64,000 nucleotides of DNA from Phocaeicola coprophilus DSM 18228 = JCM 13818 (GCF_000157915.1 NZ_EQ973643.1:299771-363770), one strand, 5' to 3'. Counted from the first letter of the stretch, positions 1 to 9,018 are shown. The notes: generated by a model not told the origin, from the sequence alone. Program-made: numbers and translations.

Positions 1-2
1 TT

Positions 3-746
3 TATACGGAACGAGGCGACCTGGTCACCTGTTCCGATTGCGGCAAGGTGATGCTCCTGCCGTATGGAGCGGATAAATGTCCCGCCTGCAAGAAAGAAGG
101 TTGCCTGGTATGGACGGACGAAAGCTTGCGGGAAGCCGACATCGACTCCCTGCTCGAGAGGCACTGTAACCTGCACCAGAAGAGCGAACTGCAACCGGAG
201 GAGTATCTTTCACTTTCCATACTGGTGACCGAGTATATTCCATATCTGGCCGATAAACCGCAGACAGCGCGTGAAACCCTGTTCCTACTCCTTGAAACCG
301 GCTCTCTTTTCGAGAAATACTGGCGGGATACAAGATGCTTCCAATCCGAAAATATCTACACGCCCGCCATCAAGACACTGCTTGACAAACTGGACGTGAA
401 ACTGCGAGAGGGCGACACGATTCCGGTAGAATACCAGGATTGCCGCTCCCTGGAGGACTTCTTCAGGGTCGTTGCCGGCGAGCGTCCGGCAAAGGAAGAG
501 GTATCGTTTTCTTCAGATAAGGAGGGAAACTATTATTTCAACGGACGCAAGGTCAAGGTGGAAAATTCTGACGAGTACGCCTACCGCCTGCTGAAAACCA
601 AAATACAGACGAGCTACCGGCGTCCGGTAGATTTTTACTTCCGCTTCCTTGCCCGTTTCGGACCATACGGAACTTATGGCAACGTGTATTACCCGAGTAT
701 CACGGACCTGATATGCAGGCGTTACCTGCCTGAAACCGCAAAATGA
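3..746 (+). CDS. Zinc-ribbon protein of mobile element, 5' partial
   Basis: The reading frame is open to the left edge, so the true start is outside the window. The visible 247 residues begin with a four-cysteine zinc ribbon (C10-x2-C13-x12-C26-x2-C29, numbered from the first complete codon). A mostly helical, acidic region with no motif I recognise follows. GTG at 48 and ATG at 51 are possible internal starts, but they would cut the zinc ribbon in half, so I treat the gene as truncated by the window. It is the first of a long co-directional series of accessory genes. Function unknown; zinc binding is inferred from cysteine spacing only. Confidence 0.75.
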   Translation, partial: YTERGDLVTCSDCGKVMLLPYGADKCPACKKEGCLVWTDESLREADIDSLLERHCNLHQKSELQPEEYLSLSILVTEYIPYLADKPQTARETLFLLLETGSLFEKYWRDTRCFQSENIYTPAIKTLLDKLDVKLREGDTIPVEYQDCRSLEDFFRVVAGERPAKEEVSFSSDKEGNYYFNGRKVKVENSDEYAYRLLKTKIQTSYRRPVDFYFRFLARFGPYGTYGNVYYPSITDLICRRYLPETAK

Positions 747-752
747 ATTCCG

Positions 753-784
753 GAAAGGCGATGGACAACGGTTCACCGCCTTTC
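753..784 (+). terminator. Hairpin after the zinc-ribbon gene
   Basis: Arms GAAAGGCG (753-760) and CGCCTTTC (777-784) pair over 8 bp just after the stop at 746. The T-rich tail is weak (TTATTGT), so this may be a partial terminator or an RNA-processing hairpin. Confidence 0.45.
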
Positions 785-815
785 TTATTGTATAACTTTT
801 TTAATATCAATCATT

Positions 816-1715
816 ATGGCAACAGCATTAGCAACAACGGCCGCCCCCGTGCAGTTCGATTTCCAGAACAACAACGTCGAGGTGATGACGCTCGACACGC
901 TCCGGCGCACACACAAGGAAAATGACATCTATGGCAACCCGCTCAAGGGAATCTACCATTACGAGGTGATAGAGCGCATGGCGGACATCTGCCAGAAACA
1001 CAACCTGAATTACGAGGTGGAGGAAATCTTCGCCGCCCAGAACAAGAACAAGGCACAGCCCGGCGTGGTCGTCCTGCCCCAGGTGGAACAAAAGTACGGG
1101 GCGATGGCCGTCGAGGCGCATATCCTGCGCCGCGTTTATACGACCATCCGCATTAAGGAATGGGAAACGGACGAGCTGACCACGACGCTTGTCATCGCCT
1201 TCCATCAGGACGGCATCCAGGCGGCCATCGGCCCGTGCGTCAGGGTGTGCCACAACCAGTGCATCCTCTCCCCCGAACGCAGTGTGTCGAACTACGGGAA
1301 AGACAAAGTCACCACCGAAGAGCTTTTCGGTCGTGTAGACGAGTGGCTCTCGAACTTCGAGGTACAGATGAACGAGGACAGGGAACGCATCCGCCGCCTG
1401 AAAGCGAAAGTAATTACCCCGGTGGAGATGTACGCCTACATCGGATTGCTGACAGCATTGCGCGTATCGCATGACAGTTCCGACAAGCGTCTTTCGTCCA
1501 AGGTGGAGACCTATCCCCTGAACCAGTCCCAGATTTCCATCTTCACCGAGGACCTGCTCAAACTCACCGAAGAGAAGAAGACGCTCACGGCGTGGGATAT
1601 CTATAACGTGGCAACCGAAATCTACAAGCCCGGACGTACGGACATTCCGGCCATGATTCCCCAGAACGGGGCGCTGGCCGAGCTGATGCTCTCGGAAGGG
1701 TTGCCGGAATCTTAA
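816..1715 (+). CDS. DUF3871-like protein
   Basis: A 299-residue soluble protein without signal peptide or membrane segment. From memory it resembles the DUF3871 family found in Bacteroidetes mobile elements, which is distantly like the plasmid/phage DUF932 proteins. Supporting features are an Ala/Thr-rich N terminus, a conserved central region around 'IGPCVRVCHNQC' (about residues 138-149) and a helical C terminus. The biochemical role of the family is not established. The ATG at 816 is preceded by a 69-bp spacer containing a hairpin. The recombinase gene begins 11 bp after its stop, so the two are probably cotranscribed. Family assignment is moderately sure. Confidence 0.75.
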   Translation: MATALATTAAPVQFDFQNNNVEVMTLDTLRRTHKENDIYGNPLKGIYHYEVIERMADICQKHNLNYEVEEIFAAQNKNKAQPGVVVLPQVEQKYGAMAVEAHILRRVYTTIRIKEWETDELTTTLVIAFHQDGIQAAIGPCVRVCHNQCILSPERSVSNYGKDKVTTEELFGRVDEWLSNFEVQMNEDRERIRRLKAKVITPVEMYAYIGLLTALRVSHDSSDKRLSSKVETYPLNQSQISIFTEDLLKLTEEKKTLTAWDIYNVATEIYKPGRTDIPAMIPQNGALAELMLSEGLPES

Positions 1716-1726
1716 AAGGCTGCCAC

Positions 1727-2317
1727 GTGACAAGAATCAAGGGACAACTGACGACAGCCGACTACCTGCCCATAGCGGAATATAACAGGCTGGTCCGCGG
1801 GCTTGAGAAGGACGGCGAGTACCTGTGGGAGACCTACTGCTGGCTGTCGTTCTGCACGGCATGCAGGGCCTCCGACGTGAGGACCCTGCGCTGGAAAGAC
1901 ATCTTAGGAAAAAGCACCATGACCCGCATCGAGCAGAAAACAAAGAAAAACCGCCTGATCAAGTTCAACAGGGACGTGCAGGAGAAGAACCGTTTCCTGT
2001 ACGAGATGCTCGGACAACCCGCCCCCGAACAGTACATCTTTCTCAGCCCGCGTACCGGGAAACCTTACTCGCTGGAATACATCAACAGGCTGCTCAAGGT
2101 ATTCAAGGTAAGGTACAGGCTGCCGATCAGGGCATTCTCCACACATACCTTCCGCAAGACTTTCGGGCGCTATGTCTACGAGCTGATGGGACGCTCGGCC
2201 GAGGGCCTGATCCTGCTCAACCAGATATTCCGCCATTCCAACCTGGAAACCACCCGGCGCTACATCGGGCTGGCGCAGGAGGACATCGACAAAGTGTTCG
2301 ATTCCATACGTCTATGA
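1727..2317 (+). CDS. Minimal tyrosine recombinase (catalytic domain only)
   Basis: Site-specific recombinase of the phage-integrase family. The catalytic set is visible: Arg47 (ACRASDVRTLRW), a lysine near 71-73, His140-x-x-Arg143 (HTFRKTFG), His170 (FRHSN) and nucleophile Tyr179 (RRYIGL). At 196 residues it is much shorter than usual integrases (300-420), because the arm-binding and core-binding N-terminal domains are absent. The start is GTG at 1727, 11 bp after the DUF3871-like stop. It sits inside the accessory region and not at an element end, so it may serve resolution, inversion or an internal cassette; that is inference. All catalytic residues are present, so it could be active. Confidence 0.85.
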   Translation: MTRIKGQLTTADYLPIAEYNRLVRGLEKDGEYLWETYCWLSFCTACRASDVRTLRWKDILGKSTMTRIEQKTKKNRLIKFNRDVQEKNRFLYEMLGQPAPEQYIFLSPRTGKPYSLEYINRLLKVFKVRYRLPIRAFSTHTFRKTFGRYVYELMGRSAEGLILLNQIFRHSNLETTRRYIGLAQEDIDKVFDSIRL

Positions 2318-2333
2318 GAATATTTTCAACGAT

Positions 2334-2362
2334 GCCCGGAACCCGAGCGGGAGGTTCCGGGC
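2334..2362 (+). terminator. Perfect hairpin after recombinase gene
   Basis: Arms GCCCGGAACC (2334-2343) and GGTTCCGGGC (2353-2362) pair perfectly over 10 bp with a 9-nt loop, 16 bp after the recombinase stop. The downstream sequence (TATGCTTTATAT) has no long T-run, so termination strength is uncertain. Confidence 0.55.
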
Positions 2363-2398
2363 TATGCTTTATATAACATATCAAAATCAGAACTGTAA

Positions 2399-3067
2399 AT
2401 GGACACACCGATATATATCGACACATACTTCCGCGTCGAGTCCGGCTATGACGGCGGTCGCATGCCGGAAGAGAAAGCCGGACGCTTCTTCGACGAGGTA
2501 AAGCGCCTTTTCACGGAAACAGGGTTCAGCATCAAGGAAAACAAATACAAAGACGGTTGTCCCGAGGTGTATCTCGGAAAGACATGCCTGTACTGTCATC
2601 CCCAATCGTTATCGGGCCCTGTTCTTAAAGAGCACATGGAGCTTATCGAGAAGATTCTGGCACAAGGAACGACCTTCCGGTACCTACGTACTGACACTTA
2701 CGGCGAGATTCTCGACCTGACGGAGGAGGAAGAACTCGCGTATTACCACAAGACTCATGACATGACTATCGGGGGTGTCTTTCTCGACGCCTTCCGCACC
2801 AAGCGCCGGAACCTGTACAAGAGCCGGGAGCAGGTGCTGGAAATACTCGTCGAAAAGCTGCGTGTCAAGACACTCCGTGGGAAGTCCGTTTATTCGAACA
2901 CCTCCCCGGCATACCGTTATATCAGGGAAATGTACGGGAAAATGGTGTCTGAAGGACGGCTCGTCGAGGGATGCAAGCAAACCGCTTCCGGGAAACTGCC
3001 GCTCTGCCGCACGGCAACCGGCAGGGAACTGAAAATGAAAAGACGGGAAGACGACAGGACGGAATGA
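2399..3067 (+). CDS. Hypothetical mobile-element protein
   Basis: 222 residues, mixed alpha/beta, with a very basic C-terminal tail. I do not recognise the family. No signal peptide, membrane helix or catalytic motif is visible. A positively charged region (about 130-165, 'FRTKRRNLYKSREQV' and following) and the Lys/Arg-rich end could contact nucleic acid, but that is only a composition argument. The gene follows the recombinase hairpin and is separated from the next gene by 130 bp in which I see no clear element. Confidence 0.65.
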   Translation: MDTPIYIDTYFRVESGYDGGRMPEEKAGRFFDEVKRLFTETGFSIKENKYKDGCPEVYLGKTCLYCHPQSLSGPVLKEHMELIEKILAQGTTFRYLRTDTYGEILDLTEEEELAYYHKTHDMTIGGVFLDAFRTKRRNLYKSREQVLEILVEKLRVKTLRGKSVYSNTSPAYRYIREMYGKMVSEGRLVEGCKQTASGKLPLCRTATGRELKMKRREDDRTE

Positions 3068-3197
3068 CACGCGGTTCCGTACCGGACATGGCCGGATACC
3101 AGTCCGAAGACTTCTGTAAATCATAATTTTCAAGCCGGACTGTCAATCGAAAGAAGGACGACCCGGCTATACTTCAACAACAAGAGATAGCACTATT

Positions 3198-3788
3198 ATG
3201 AGCATACAAATCGGAAAACTGTTGCCGGACGGCAGTGTCCGGCACATCAAGGCGCTCCATGAGACGCTTTCAAAAGACCTTGTGAGGAAACTCCGGGTGT
3301 TCTATCCCAATGACAGACGGGTAGATGCCCTGCTGTCGCTGGGCGACATACAAAAACTGGGACCGTCACCCTATGGAAAATGGACAGGAACCGGCGATAC
3401 CGTCCACTGTTTTTCAAAGATCCGTGACGGACGGGAAACACCGCGGCAATCCGCATCACGCATCGCGGACAACGCAGACATTTTCGGCCGCATGGAGGAC
3501 ACGTGCCTCCTGTTCGATAACGGCAGATGGCATGTCATGGACAAGGGAGAATACTGTGAACAGCCGCTCTTCGTCGAAGATACGCCCTCCCATGACAGCA
3601 TGAAACCGATCACGGTATATGTGAACAACCATGTCCGACTCGAAAAGATAAATACACCGCAGCACTGGCAGGGACTTGAGGAACTCGCCGAACGGGAATC
3701 CAGGATACTCTATGTCTACCGGGGGTGCCGCCTTGTGAGAATCGTCCGTTCGTCCAACCTTAAAAAGAAACTGTATGCGGCACAATAA
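3198..3788 (+). CDS. Hypothetical mobile-element protein
   Basis: 196 residues, soluble, family not recognised. The last 14 bp overlap the start of the long repeat protein downstream, which implies translational coupling. The C terminus (about 165-196) is strongly basic. No cysteine cluster or nucleotide-binding motif is present. Confidence 0.65.
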   Translation: MSIQIGKLLPDGSVRHIKALHETLSKDLVRKLRVFYPNDRRVDALLSLGDIQKLGPSPYGKWTGTGDTVHCFSKIRDGRETPRQSASRIADNADIFGRMEDTCLLFDNGRWHVMDKGEYCEQPLFVEDTPSHDSMKPITVYVNNHVRLEKINTPQHWQGLEELAERESRILYVYRGCRLVRIVRSSNLKKKLYAAQ

Positions 3789-5679
3789 CATCGTATCGGC
3801 CATAGAATGGCTGCCGGAACACCTGTTCACGGAAGAGATCGTGGAAGCAGCCGTCGAAAGCAAGGAAATAGAGGTGCTGAGCCATATTCCGGGACGTTTC
3901 CTCACACCCGGACGTATAGAACGAATCATCGCGGGCAGCACGGAGAGCTGGCACAGCTTCGAGCTGCGCAATATTCCGGAGGCGTACCGTTCGGGAGCAG
4001 TCTGTGACTACGCCATGCGCAAAAAACCGAAGAATATCACGGCCGTTCCCGAAGCAATGGTTACCCGAGAAATGGCAGAAGCGGTCATCCGAAACGGACG
4101 CGGGGATTTCGACATTCTCGCCTTCATACCTGAACGCCTTTGGGATGCGCAACTGGCATACCTGGCCTTGCGCAGCTATATTTACGACCCGTATTACACG
4201 GACAGCAGGACAGACGCCGTCATGAAAACGGGGCTTATCCTCGGATATGTCCCCGTTGAGGTAAAGACTCAAGAGTTCTATTACGGGATGCTCGACGGGA
4301 TGAAAATATTGAGCACGGTTACCGATGCCGTCGTGCCGTCCCGTTTCAAGACTGCGGCATACTACCGCAAGATGGCGGAACATGACCTCTCGCTTGTTCC
4401 CGCCCGGTTCTATTCCTATGAGATTCTCCATGCGGCTGTCTGTTCGACCGAAGGAAAAAACTTCATCACAGACCCCCAGTTTTTCAAGCCGTTGTCGGTA
4501 TATCTGGACGACATGCTGGCGGACCGGCTGATGGAGAAACACCCTTACATGTTCGGGGAGTTGCCGAAGCGGTTCAAGACACCGGAAAGACTGGTCATTG
4601 CCATCGATAACAGCAAACGGGAGACGAACTGCTATATCGACGAGGAAACTGAACAATCCCTGCTCTCGGTGGAAGTGTGCAAGGCATTCATCCGAAGAAA
4701 CGGCAACTGTCCCGAATTTCCTGAAAATGTATGGACGCGGGAATTTGTCGACTACTGCATGGAGCACGGGACGAGTTTCCGCTGGTTCCGCCAGATGCCC
4801 AAAAAGTTCCAGAGCTCCGCGAACACGCAGGCGGCGTATGATTACGGTCATTACCATATCTGTGACTTTGCCAAACGGTTCATCACTCCGCAAATGGCGA
4901 AGGAGTGCTACCAGGAGCGCAGTTATGCACATGCCATCCCCGGACATTTCCTCACGGAGTTCTGCCGACAGACCGGACTGCCCGAGAAGTTCTACGGCGG
5001 GGAAACCACGATGCTGTCGCTGAAAAACAGCCGTGACGACTATACTTACTGCAAAGTCGGCAATACCTGTCTGGCCTTTTACCTGAAAGAACAATACGAG
5101 CCGTCCTCGGCACATCTGATGATGACGCGGTCGGATTCAAAATACTGCACGCCGGAGAAGGTGTTCGACGTGCCTGTCGGAACCTTCCACCGCACGTGGC
5201 TGGAAAAGATCGTGGCGGAAAACGACCCCCGCTTTGTCAAACCCCGTGTGGACAAAGCGTTGAAAGCCGTACAGGCGGTCTGCTATTACGGTGTCGAGAA
5301 GTTGAAGGACCTGAACCGTACGGAAATCTTCCGCAACACCTTCATGGGTGAGACCATCGGTTACTGCGCCCGCCGCAGGGACCTGACCTACCACAGCGAC
5401 AACTGCGGGACCCTTATCGAGGGCTTGAAGTTCAAGATCCGGGGAATGGCTGTCCCCGTAACCTTGGCGGAAGACATGACTCCTTATACGGCCGACATGC
5501 TGCACCGGAAGTTCGGCTTCTGCTATATCGGAATGACGGCATTCGCCACGGACTACGGCCTGGACATGGAGAAGGCATACACCTTTGCACAGATGCGCCA
5601 GATCGTAAGGGAGAAAGGGCACAAGCCGTCATTGAGAAACTACAAACGTGAACTGAAACAAATAAACATCATACAATGA
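3775..5679 (+). CDS. Solenoid-like repeat protein (~12 copies of a ~25-residue unit)
   Basis: 634 residues. Residues 10-400 are built from a short repeat with the core [I/V/L/F/M]-P-x-x-[F/L/V]-x-[S/T] followed by a helix such as 'TREMAEAVI' or 'SYEILHAAV'. Anchors fall at prolines 14, 39, 68, 92, 119, 160, 188, 209, 264, 316, 342 and 389, usually 21-29 residues apart. This resembles the helical DUF4116-type repeats, which probably form an alpha-solenoid binding surface. Residues 405-634 form a separate C-terminal region. No enzyme motif is visible. It overlaps the upstream gene by 14 bp and the downstream DpnD/PcfM-like gene by 4 bp (ATGA), so the three form one translational unit. The family call is from memory; the repeat pattern is seen directly. 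Confidence 0.8.
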   Translation: MRHNNIVSAIEWLPEHLFTEEIVEAAVESKEIEVLSHIPGRFLTPGRIERIIAGSTESWHSFELRNIPEAYRSGAVCDYAMRKKPKNITAVPEAMVTREMAEAVIRNGRGDFDILAFIPERLWDAQLAYLALRSYIYDPYYTDSRTDAVMKTGLILGYVPVEVKTQEFYYGMLDGMKILSTVTDAVVPSRFKTAAYYRKMAEHDLSLVPARFYSYEILHAAVCSTEGKNFITDPQFFKPLSVYLDDMLADRLMEKHPYMFGELPKRFKTPERLVIAIDNSKRETNCYIDEETEQSLLSVEVCKAFIRRNGNCPEFPENVWTREFVDYCMEHGTSFRWFRQMPKKFQSSANTQAAYDYGHYHICDFAKRFITPQMAKECYQERSYAHAIPGHFLTEFCRQTGLPEKFYGGETTMLSLKNSRDDYTYCKVGNTCLAFYLKEQYEPSSAHLMMTRSDSKYCTPEKVFDVPVGTFHRTWLEKIVAENDPRFVKPRVDKALKAVQAVCYYGVEKLKDLNRTEIFRNTFMGETIGYCARRRDLTYHSDNCGTLIEGLKFKIRGMAVPVTLAEDMTPYTADMLHRKFGFCYIGMTAFATDYGLDMEKAYTFAQMRQIVREKGHKPSLRNYKRELKQINIIQ

Positions 5680-6548
5680 AAAAATACCGGATAGCTATCG
5701 AAGAGACGCTCCGTAAGGTCGTGGAGATCGAGGCAGAAACGCCCGGTCTGGCCGTCTGCAGGGCGGAAGACGAATACAATGAAGAGAAACACGTGCTGTC
5801 AGCCGACAATTTCGCAGGAGCTGACATCGCGCTCTCGACTGATGACAGCACGGTCATGGAGACTCTGGAAGACGTGGATTTCATCGGATACGTGCAACGC
5901 CGTTTCGAGGAATGCCGGGAGTCCATATCCGTCGAAGACAAAGTCCGGCTGGCATTCGGAAGTTTCGACAACGCCCTGTATGAGTTCGGCGAATACCGTA
6001 AGGAGGCGGCCCGGAACCGCCCGCAGGTCTACCTGCTGTACCGGAGCGATGCCTGGCACAACCGTTCTTCCATGGAGCTCATAGCCCCGTTCTCCTCCCT
6101 CGAAAACATGATGGAGTACCTGCGGCGTAAGAAGAAGGAATTCCGCCTGACGGAAAGTGATCTGGAAGAGTTCAAGAACAACCGGCAGACGAAGGGGCGC
6201 GACGAAAACTACCTGTACGAGTCGGATTATTTGGATGTGCTGCCGGAACAGGAACCCGAACTGCCGCCGAAAGATGACGCTTTCTATGACAAGGTTTTCA
6301 CCTGCGGGCAATCCGAGCTGTCACGCAGGGAGTTGGAATCTCTGCCGGAGCCGTTCGATACCTACCATGTTACGGACGAAGAAATGGAACAGATTGTGTA
6401 CGAAACGGAAATGGAGACACGGGACCGGCTGCGGCTCGGTAAAAGAAAGCCCATAGATTTTGACAATGACCGCCATAGTGAAATCTGGTGGGAAGAAATG
6501 GAAAAAGCAGTGGTAAGGCACGGCGTACCGTACTACGAGGCCGAATAA
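5676..6548 (+). CDS. DpnD/PcfM-like protein
   Basis: 290 residues. The first ~50 residues (KKYRIAIEETLRKVVEIEA, then an E/A-rich helix and 'LSADNFAGADIAL') match my memory of the DpnD/PcfM family, small domains found in plasmids and conjugative elements and of unknown role. The rest is an acidic, helical extension not found in the short family members. ATGA overlap with the repeat protein (5676-5679) indicates translational coupling. A good hairpin terminator follows at 6591-6624, so this gene closes the 3198-6548 unit. Confidence 0.7.
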   Translation: MKKYRIAIEETLRKVVEIEAETPGLAVCRAEDEYNEEKHVLSADNFAGADIALSTDDSTVMETLEDVDFIGYVQRRFEECRESISVEDKVRLAFGSFDNALYEFGEYRKEAARNRPQVYLLYRSDAWHNRSSMELIAPFSSLENMMEYLRRKKKEFRLTESDLEEFKNNRQTKGRDENYLYESDYLDVLPEQEPELPPKDDAFYDKVFTCGQSELSRRELESLPEPFDTYHVTDEEMEQIVYETEMETRDRLRLGKRKPIDFDNDRHSEIWWEEMEKAVVRHGVPYYEAE

Positions 6549-6590
6549 CGAAAATAGAACCTGTTCATCACATGCCATAATGATGACGGG

Positions 6591-6624
6591 CCGTCGCGGC
6601 TACGGCTGCGGCGGTCTTTTTTTT
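6591..6624 (+). terminator. Rho-independent terminator with TACG loop
   Basis: A ten-pair stem (CCGTCGCGGC at 6591-6600 with GCTGCGGCGG at 6605-6614, two G-U wobbles in RNA) is closed by a UACG tetraloop and followed by TC and eight Ts. It separates the DpnD/PcfM-like unit from the next group of small genes. Confidence 0.8.
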
Positions 6625-6688
6625 CAAAACGAGGTGAGTATTCCACCCCTTATACAAAACGATTACCTACTCTTAAAAAAACGGATTT

Positions 6689-7360
6689 ATGAAACAGACA
6701 AGACAGGATTTCTTCACGGCGAACGGGGAAGGAATCAAAATCATGACATTTACGGAGTTCGCCCGGCATATCCTGCGTATGGAATGCGGGGAAAGTCTGG
6801 AACTGTATGCCGTTGTGAACCGGCAGACACGGGAATGCTCCCGGCCGCTCTCTGTCAGAAAGGAACAATGGAACGGTACGCCCTTTTACCTGCTCGGCGG
6901 GCACGGGCAGGAAGTCCGTACCATCAATTTTGCGGGTCGTCCGAAAGAGGAGTTTGAAACGACCTGCCATGATGTCTTGGACAGCTACGATGCCGTGGAA
7001 AGTATCGGGGCGGTCGTGTCAAGACTGCGTGAATTATCTCCTGAAGAACTGCATAAGCGGATTGCGGAAGAGATGAAGACCGGCTGTAAATACCTGTTGG
7101 TCTACCGCAGCGAGGAGGAGATGACGGCCGCACTCGACGGCAAGATATACGCCATCAGCGATACGGACGGCAAATTCCTTTGCGACCTGTATCAGCCGGA
7201 TTATCTCCATCTGGAAAACGGGGGCGATATTGTGGACACCGCATCCATTCCGGACATGCATTTCCATTCCGATTGGGCAATCGCCAACCCCACGGTACGC
7301 GACAAGGTGCTCTCCTCCCGGATGGTGATTATATATACCCACGAAACGGTAACGCTATGA
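6689..7360 (+). CDS. Hypothetical mobile-element protein
   Basis: 223 residues, soluble, not recognised. It is the first gene after the terminator at 6591-6624, so a promoter should lie in 6625-6688; I see no convincing consensus match there. Its stop overlaps the next start (ATGA at 7357-7360), coupling the two genes. Confidence 0.65.
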   Translation: MKQTRQDFFTANGEGIKIMTFTEFARHILRMECGESLELYAVVNRQTRECSRPLSVRKEQWNGTPFYLLGGHGQEVRTINFAGRPKEEFETTCHDVLDSYDAVESIGAVVSRLRELSPEELHKRIAEEMKTGCKYLLVYRSEEEMTAALDGKIYAISDTDGKFLCDLYQPDYLHLENGGDIVDTASIPDMHFHSDWAIANPTVRDKVLSSRMVIIYTHETVTL

Positions 7361-7707
7361 TAGAGATTGGCAACAGGATAGAAACGCCGGAAGGTGTGTT
7401 CTATGAACTGGAATACGGAGGGGAAGGAAACATCTACAAGAACGAGGATGCCTTTCTCAACCGCCCCGATGAAGTGTGCTATGTACCTGAATACGCGGCA
7501 GAAGACCGTGAGGACTGGCGTGTGTCGGAGAGCAGTGACGGCTGTTTCACGCATAACTCACTGCTCGCCCTGTGCAAGGGTAATGAAGAGGTGTGCCAGG
7601 ATCTGTTTTACAGCCTTGAATGGACGTACCCGACCACCTTGCTGGAAGAATGGGACTCGAACGGCTATTTCGATGAGATCGAGGGCTGGTATGACAGTAA
7701 CGATTAA
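7357..7707 (+). CDS. Hypothetical small acidic protein
   Basis: 116 residues, very acidic (Glu/Asp-rich), not recognised. I chose ATG 7357 rather than an upstream in-frame ATG at 7180 because it gives a standard 4-bp ATGA overlap with the preceding gene and avoids a 180-bp overlap. The acidic character recurs in many small proteins of this region. Confidence 0.65.
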   Translation: MIEIGNRIETPEGVFYELEYGGEGNIYKNEDAFLNRPDEVCYVPEYAAEDREDWRVSESSDGCFTHNSLLALCKGNEEVCQDLFYSLEWTYPTTLLEEWDSNGYFDEIEGWYDSND

Positions 7708-8028
7708 ATGGAACGGCATATCATGGACAGGAAATACAAAATCACATACTCGGGAAAAATCACGGGCAAGACCCCGAACTACATATTGAGCCTGCGGGCG
7801 CATCTGAAAGGCATCTTCCCTGAAATGGAACGGTATGGTAAGGAAGAATTCGACCACGTGCTTCATTGCATCAGCTCGTTCATTGATGATTTTACCTTCA
7901 AGGTACGCAATTCCCGATACCGGGGAGACATCCTGAAAAGGACTATCAGTAACGACTGCCTGAAAGTGTTCAACCTGGGTGACGAGAAAGTGATACTGAC
8001 CGTCTCCTTCACCCCGCTGGAAACATGA
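7708..8028 (+). CDS. Hypothetical small protein
   Basis: 106 residues, mixed alpha/beta, not recognised. The ATG follows the previous stop directly (TAA at 7705-7707, ATG at 7708); an in-frame ATG at 7723 (MDRKYKITY) is an equally plausible start. Confidence 0.6.
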   Translation: MERHIMDRKYKITYSGKITGKTPNYILSLRAHLKGIFPEMERYGKEEFDHVLHCISSFIDDFTFKVRNSRYRGDILKRTISNDCLKVFNLGDEKVILTVSFTPLET

Positions 8029-8038
8029 AACCAACAAT

Positions 8039-8467
8039 ATGACAGATATGGATAAAATACAGAAAGACAATGCGGAGCCGGGCAAAGCCCCGGACAAAAT
8101 GAGCGCCGACAAGCTGCATCTGTTCGCCACCCAGTACGCCTTTATCGACGGACGGCTGCACGAGGCCGAGCAAGCCATGCTGAAATTCATGCTGGAGTTC
8201 CTGGCACAATATGGCCGCGTATCACTCGGCCTTACAGAAGAGGAGGAACTCGATGACAACAACTTCCCCGTCACGACAACCTTGTACGGGAAGCACGACA
8301 CGCCCCGTATCAAGCTTACCGATGTCTACCTGACGGATGACGGGGAATATCTCCTTGCTGACGGAATAGATGCGGAGACCGGGGAAAAACGGGACGGATT
8401 CTATATCTACAGCGAACAATACGCCGATATCTTCCAGTTCGTCGGCCACGCTTCGGAGATGAACTGA
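8039..8467 (+). CDS. Hypothetical small acidic protein
   Basis: 142 residues, not recognised. A helical first half (about 20-60) is followed by a beta-rich acidic second half. It lies 10 bp after the preceding gene, so it is probably cotranscribed. Confidence 0.6.
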   Translation: MTDMDKIQKDNAEPGKAPDKMSADKLHLFATQYAFIDGRLHEAEQAMLKFMLEFLAQYGRVSLGLTEEEELDDNNFPVTTTLYGKHDTPRIKLTDVYLTDDGEYLLADGIDAETGEKRDGFYIYSEQYADIFQFVGHASEMN

Positions 8468-8499
8468 CGAATGAGGAACAACCATAAAACGAAATATCA

Positions 8500-9018
8500 A
8501 TGGACTGTATCAAAGATTTACAAGACGCCATCCGCAACATTCTCGTGAACAACGGCCTTACGGAACTCTGTCTGGGAGAGCCTGACGAACTGGACGATCC
8601 CACCTATATCATCTGGTATGACAGGCACTGTGAGCCTCACGAAGACCCGGTATTGAAGGTTTACCTTGAAAATGAGGGCATTGCCGTTGAGGTCGAAGCC
8701 CGCAGTTTCGGGAACACGATAACCGTCTACGATTATGACATAGACCGTATTGAATGGTGGAAAGGCATTCATGCCAATATTCTGGAAGTGCTGGAGCGTG
8801 ACGGCAAGCGCCGGTGTCCGGCCTGTGGCAGGACGGTCAAGGGGAAGCAGCGGTATTGCGGTGCCGGATGCCGTGATTTCATGACTCCCGGACCGACAGT
8901 GGAGCAGGTCGCGGAAAAAGCCAACCGGAATATCCGCAAACTGGCAAGCCTTGCCGCCGGAAAAGACAAGGCGTACCGGAAGCGGCTGATAGAGAAATAT
9001 ACCGTCGGTCCGTCATAA
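8500..9018 (+). CDS. Protein with C-terminal four-cysteine zinc motif
   Basis: 172 residues. The first 100 residues are acidic and beta-rich. Residues 106-124 form a compact zinc-binding motif (C106-x2-C109-x10-C120-x3-C124), followed by a basic helical tail (about 138-172). That arrangement is often used for nucleic-acid or protein contact, but no specific family was recognised. It is 32 bp downstream of the previous gene. Confidence 0.65.
   Translation: MDCIKDLQDAIRNILVNNGLTELCLGEPDELDDPTYIIWYDRHCEPHEDPVLKVYLENEGIAVEVEARSFGNTITVYDYDIDRIEWWKGIHANILEVLERDGKRRCPACGRTVKGKQRYCGAGCRDFMTPGPTVEQVAEKANRNIRKLASLAAGKDKAYRKRLIEKYTVGPS

Noticed and set aside
828-1733. A 301-codon open frame on the minus strand
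   Set aside because: It mirrors the DUF3871-like gene. Its product is rich in His/Val/Gly without domain features, typical of antisense open frames.
3760-5115. A 451-codon open frame on the minus strand
   Set aside because: It is antisense to the repeat protein, has no recognisable motif, and the plus-strand frame has clear repeats and gene overlaps.
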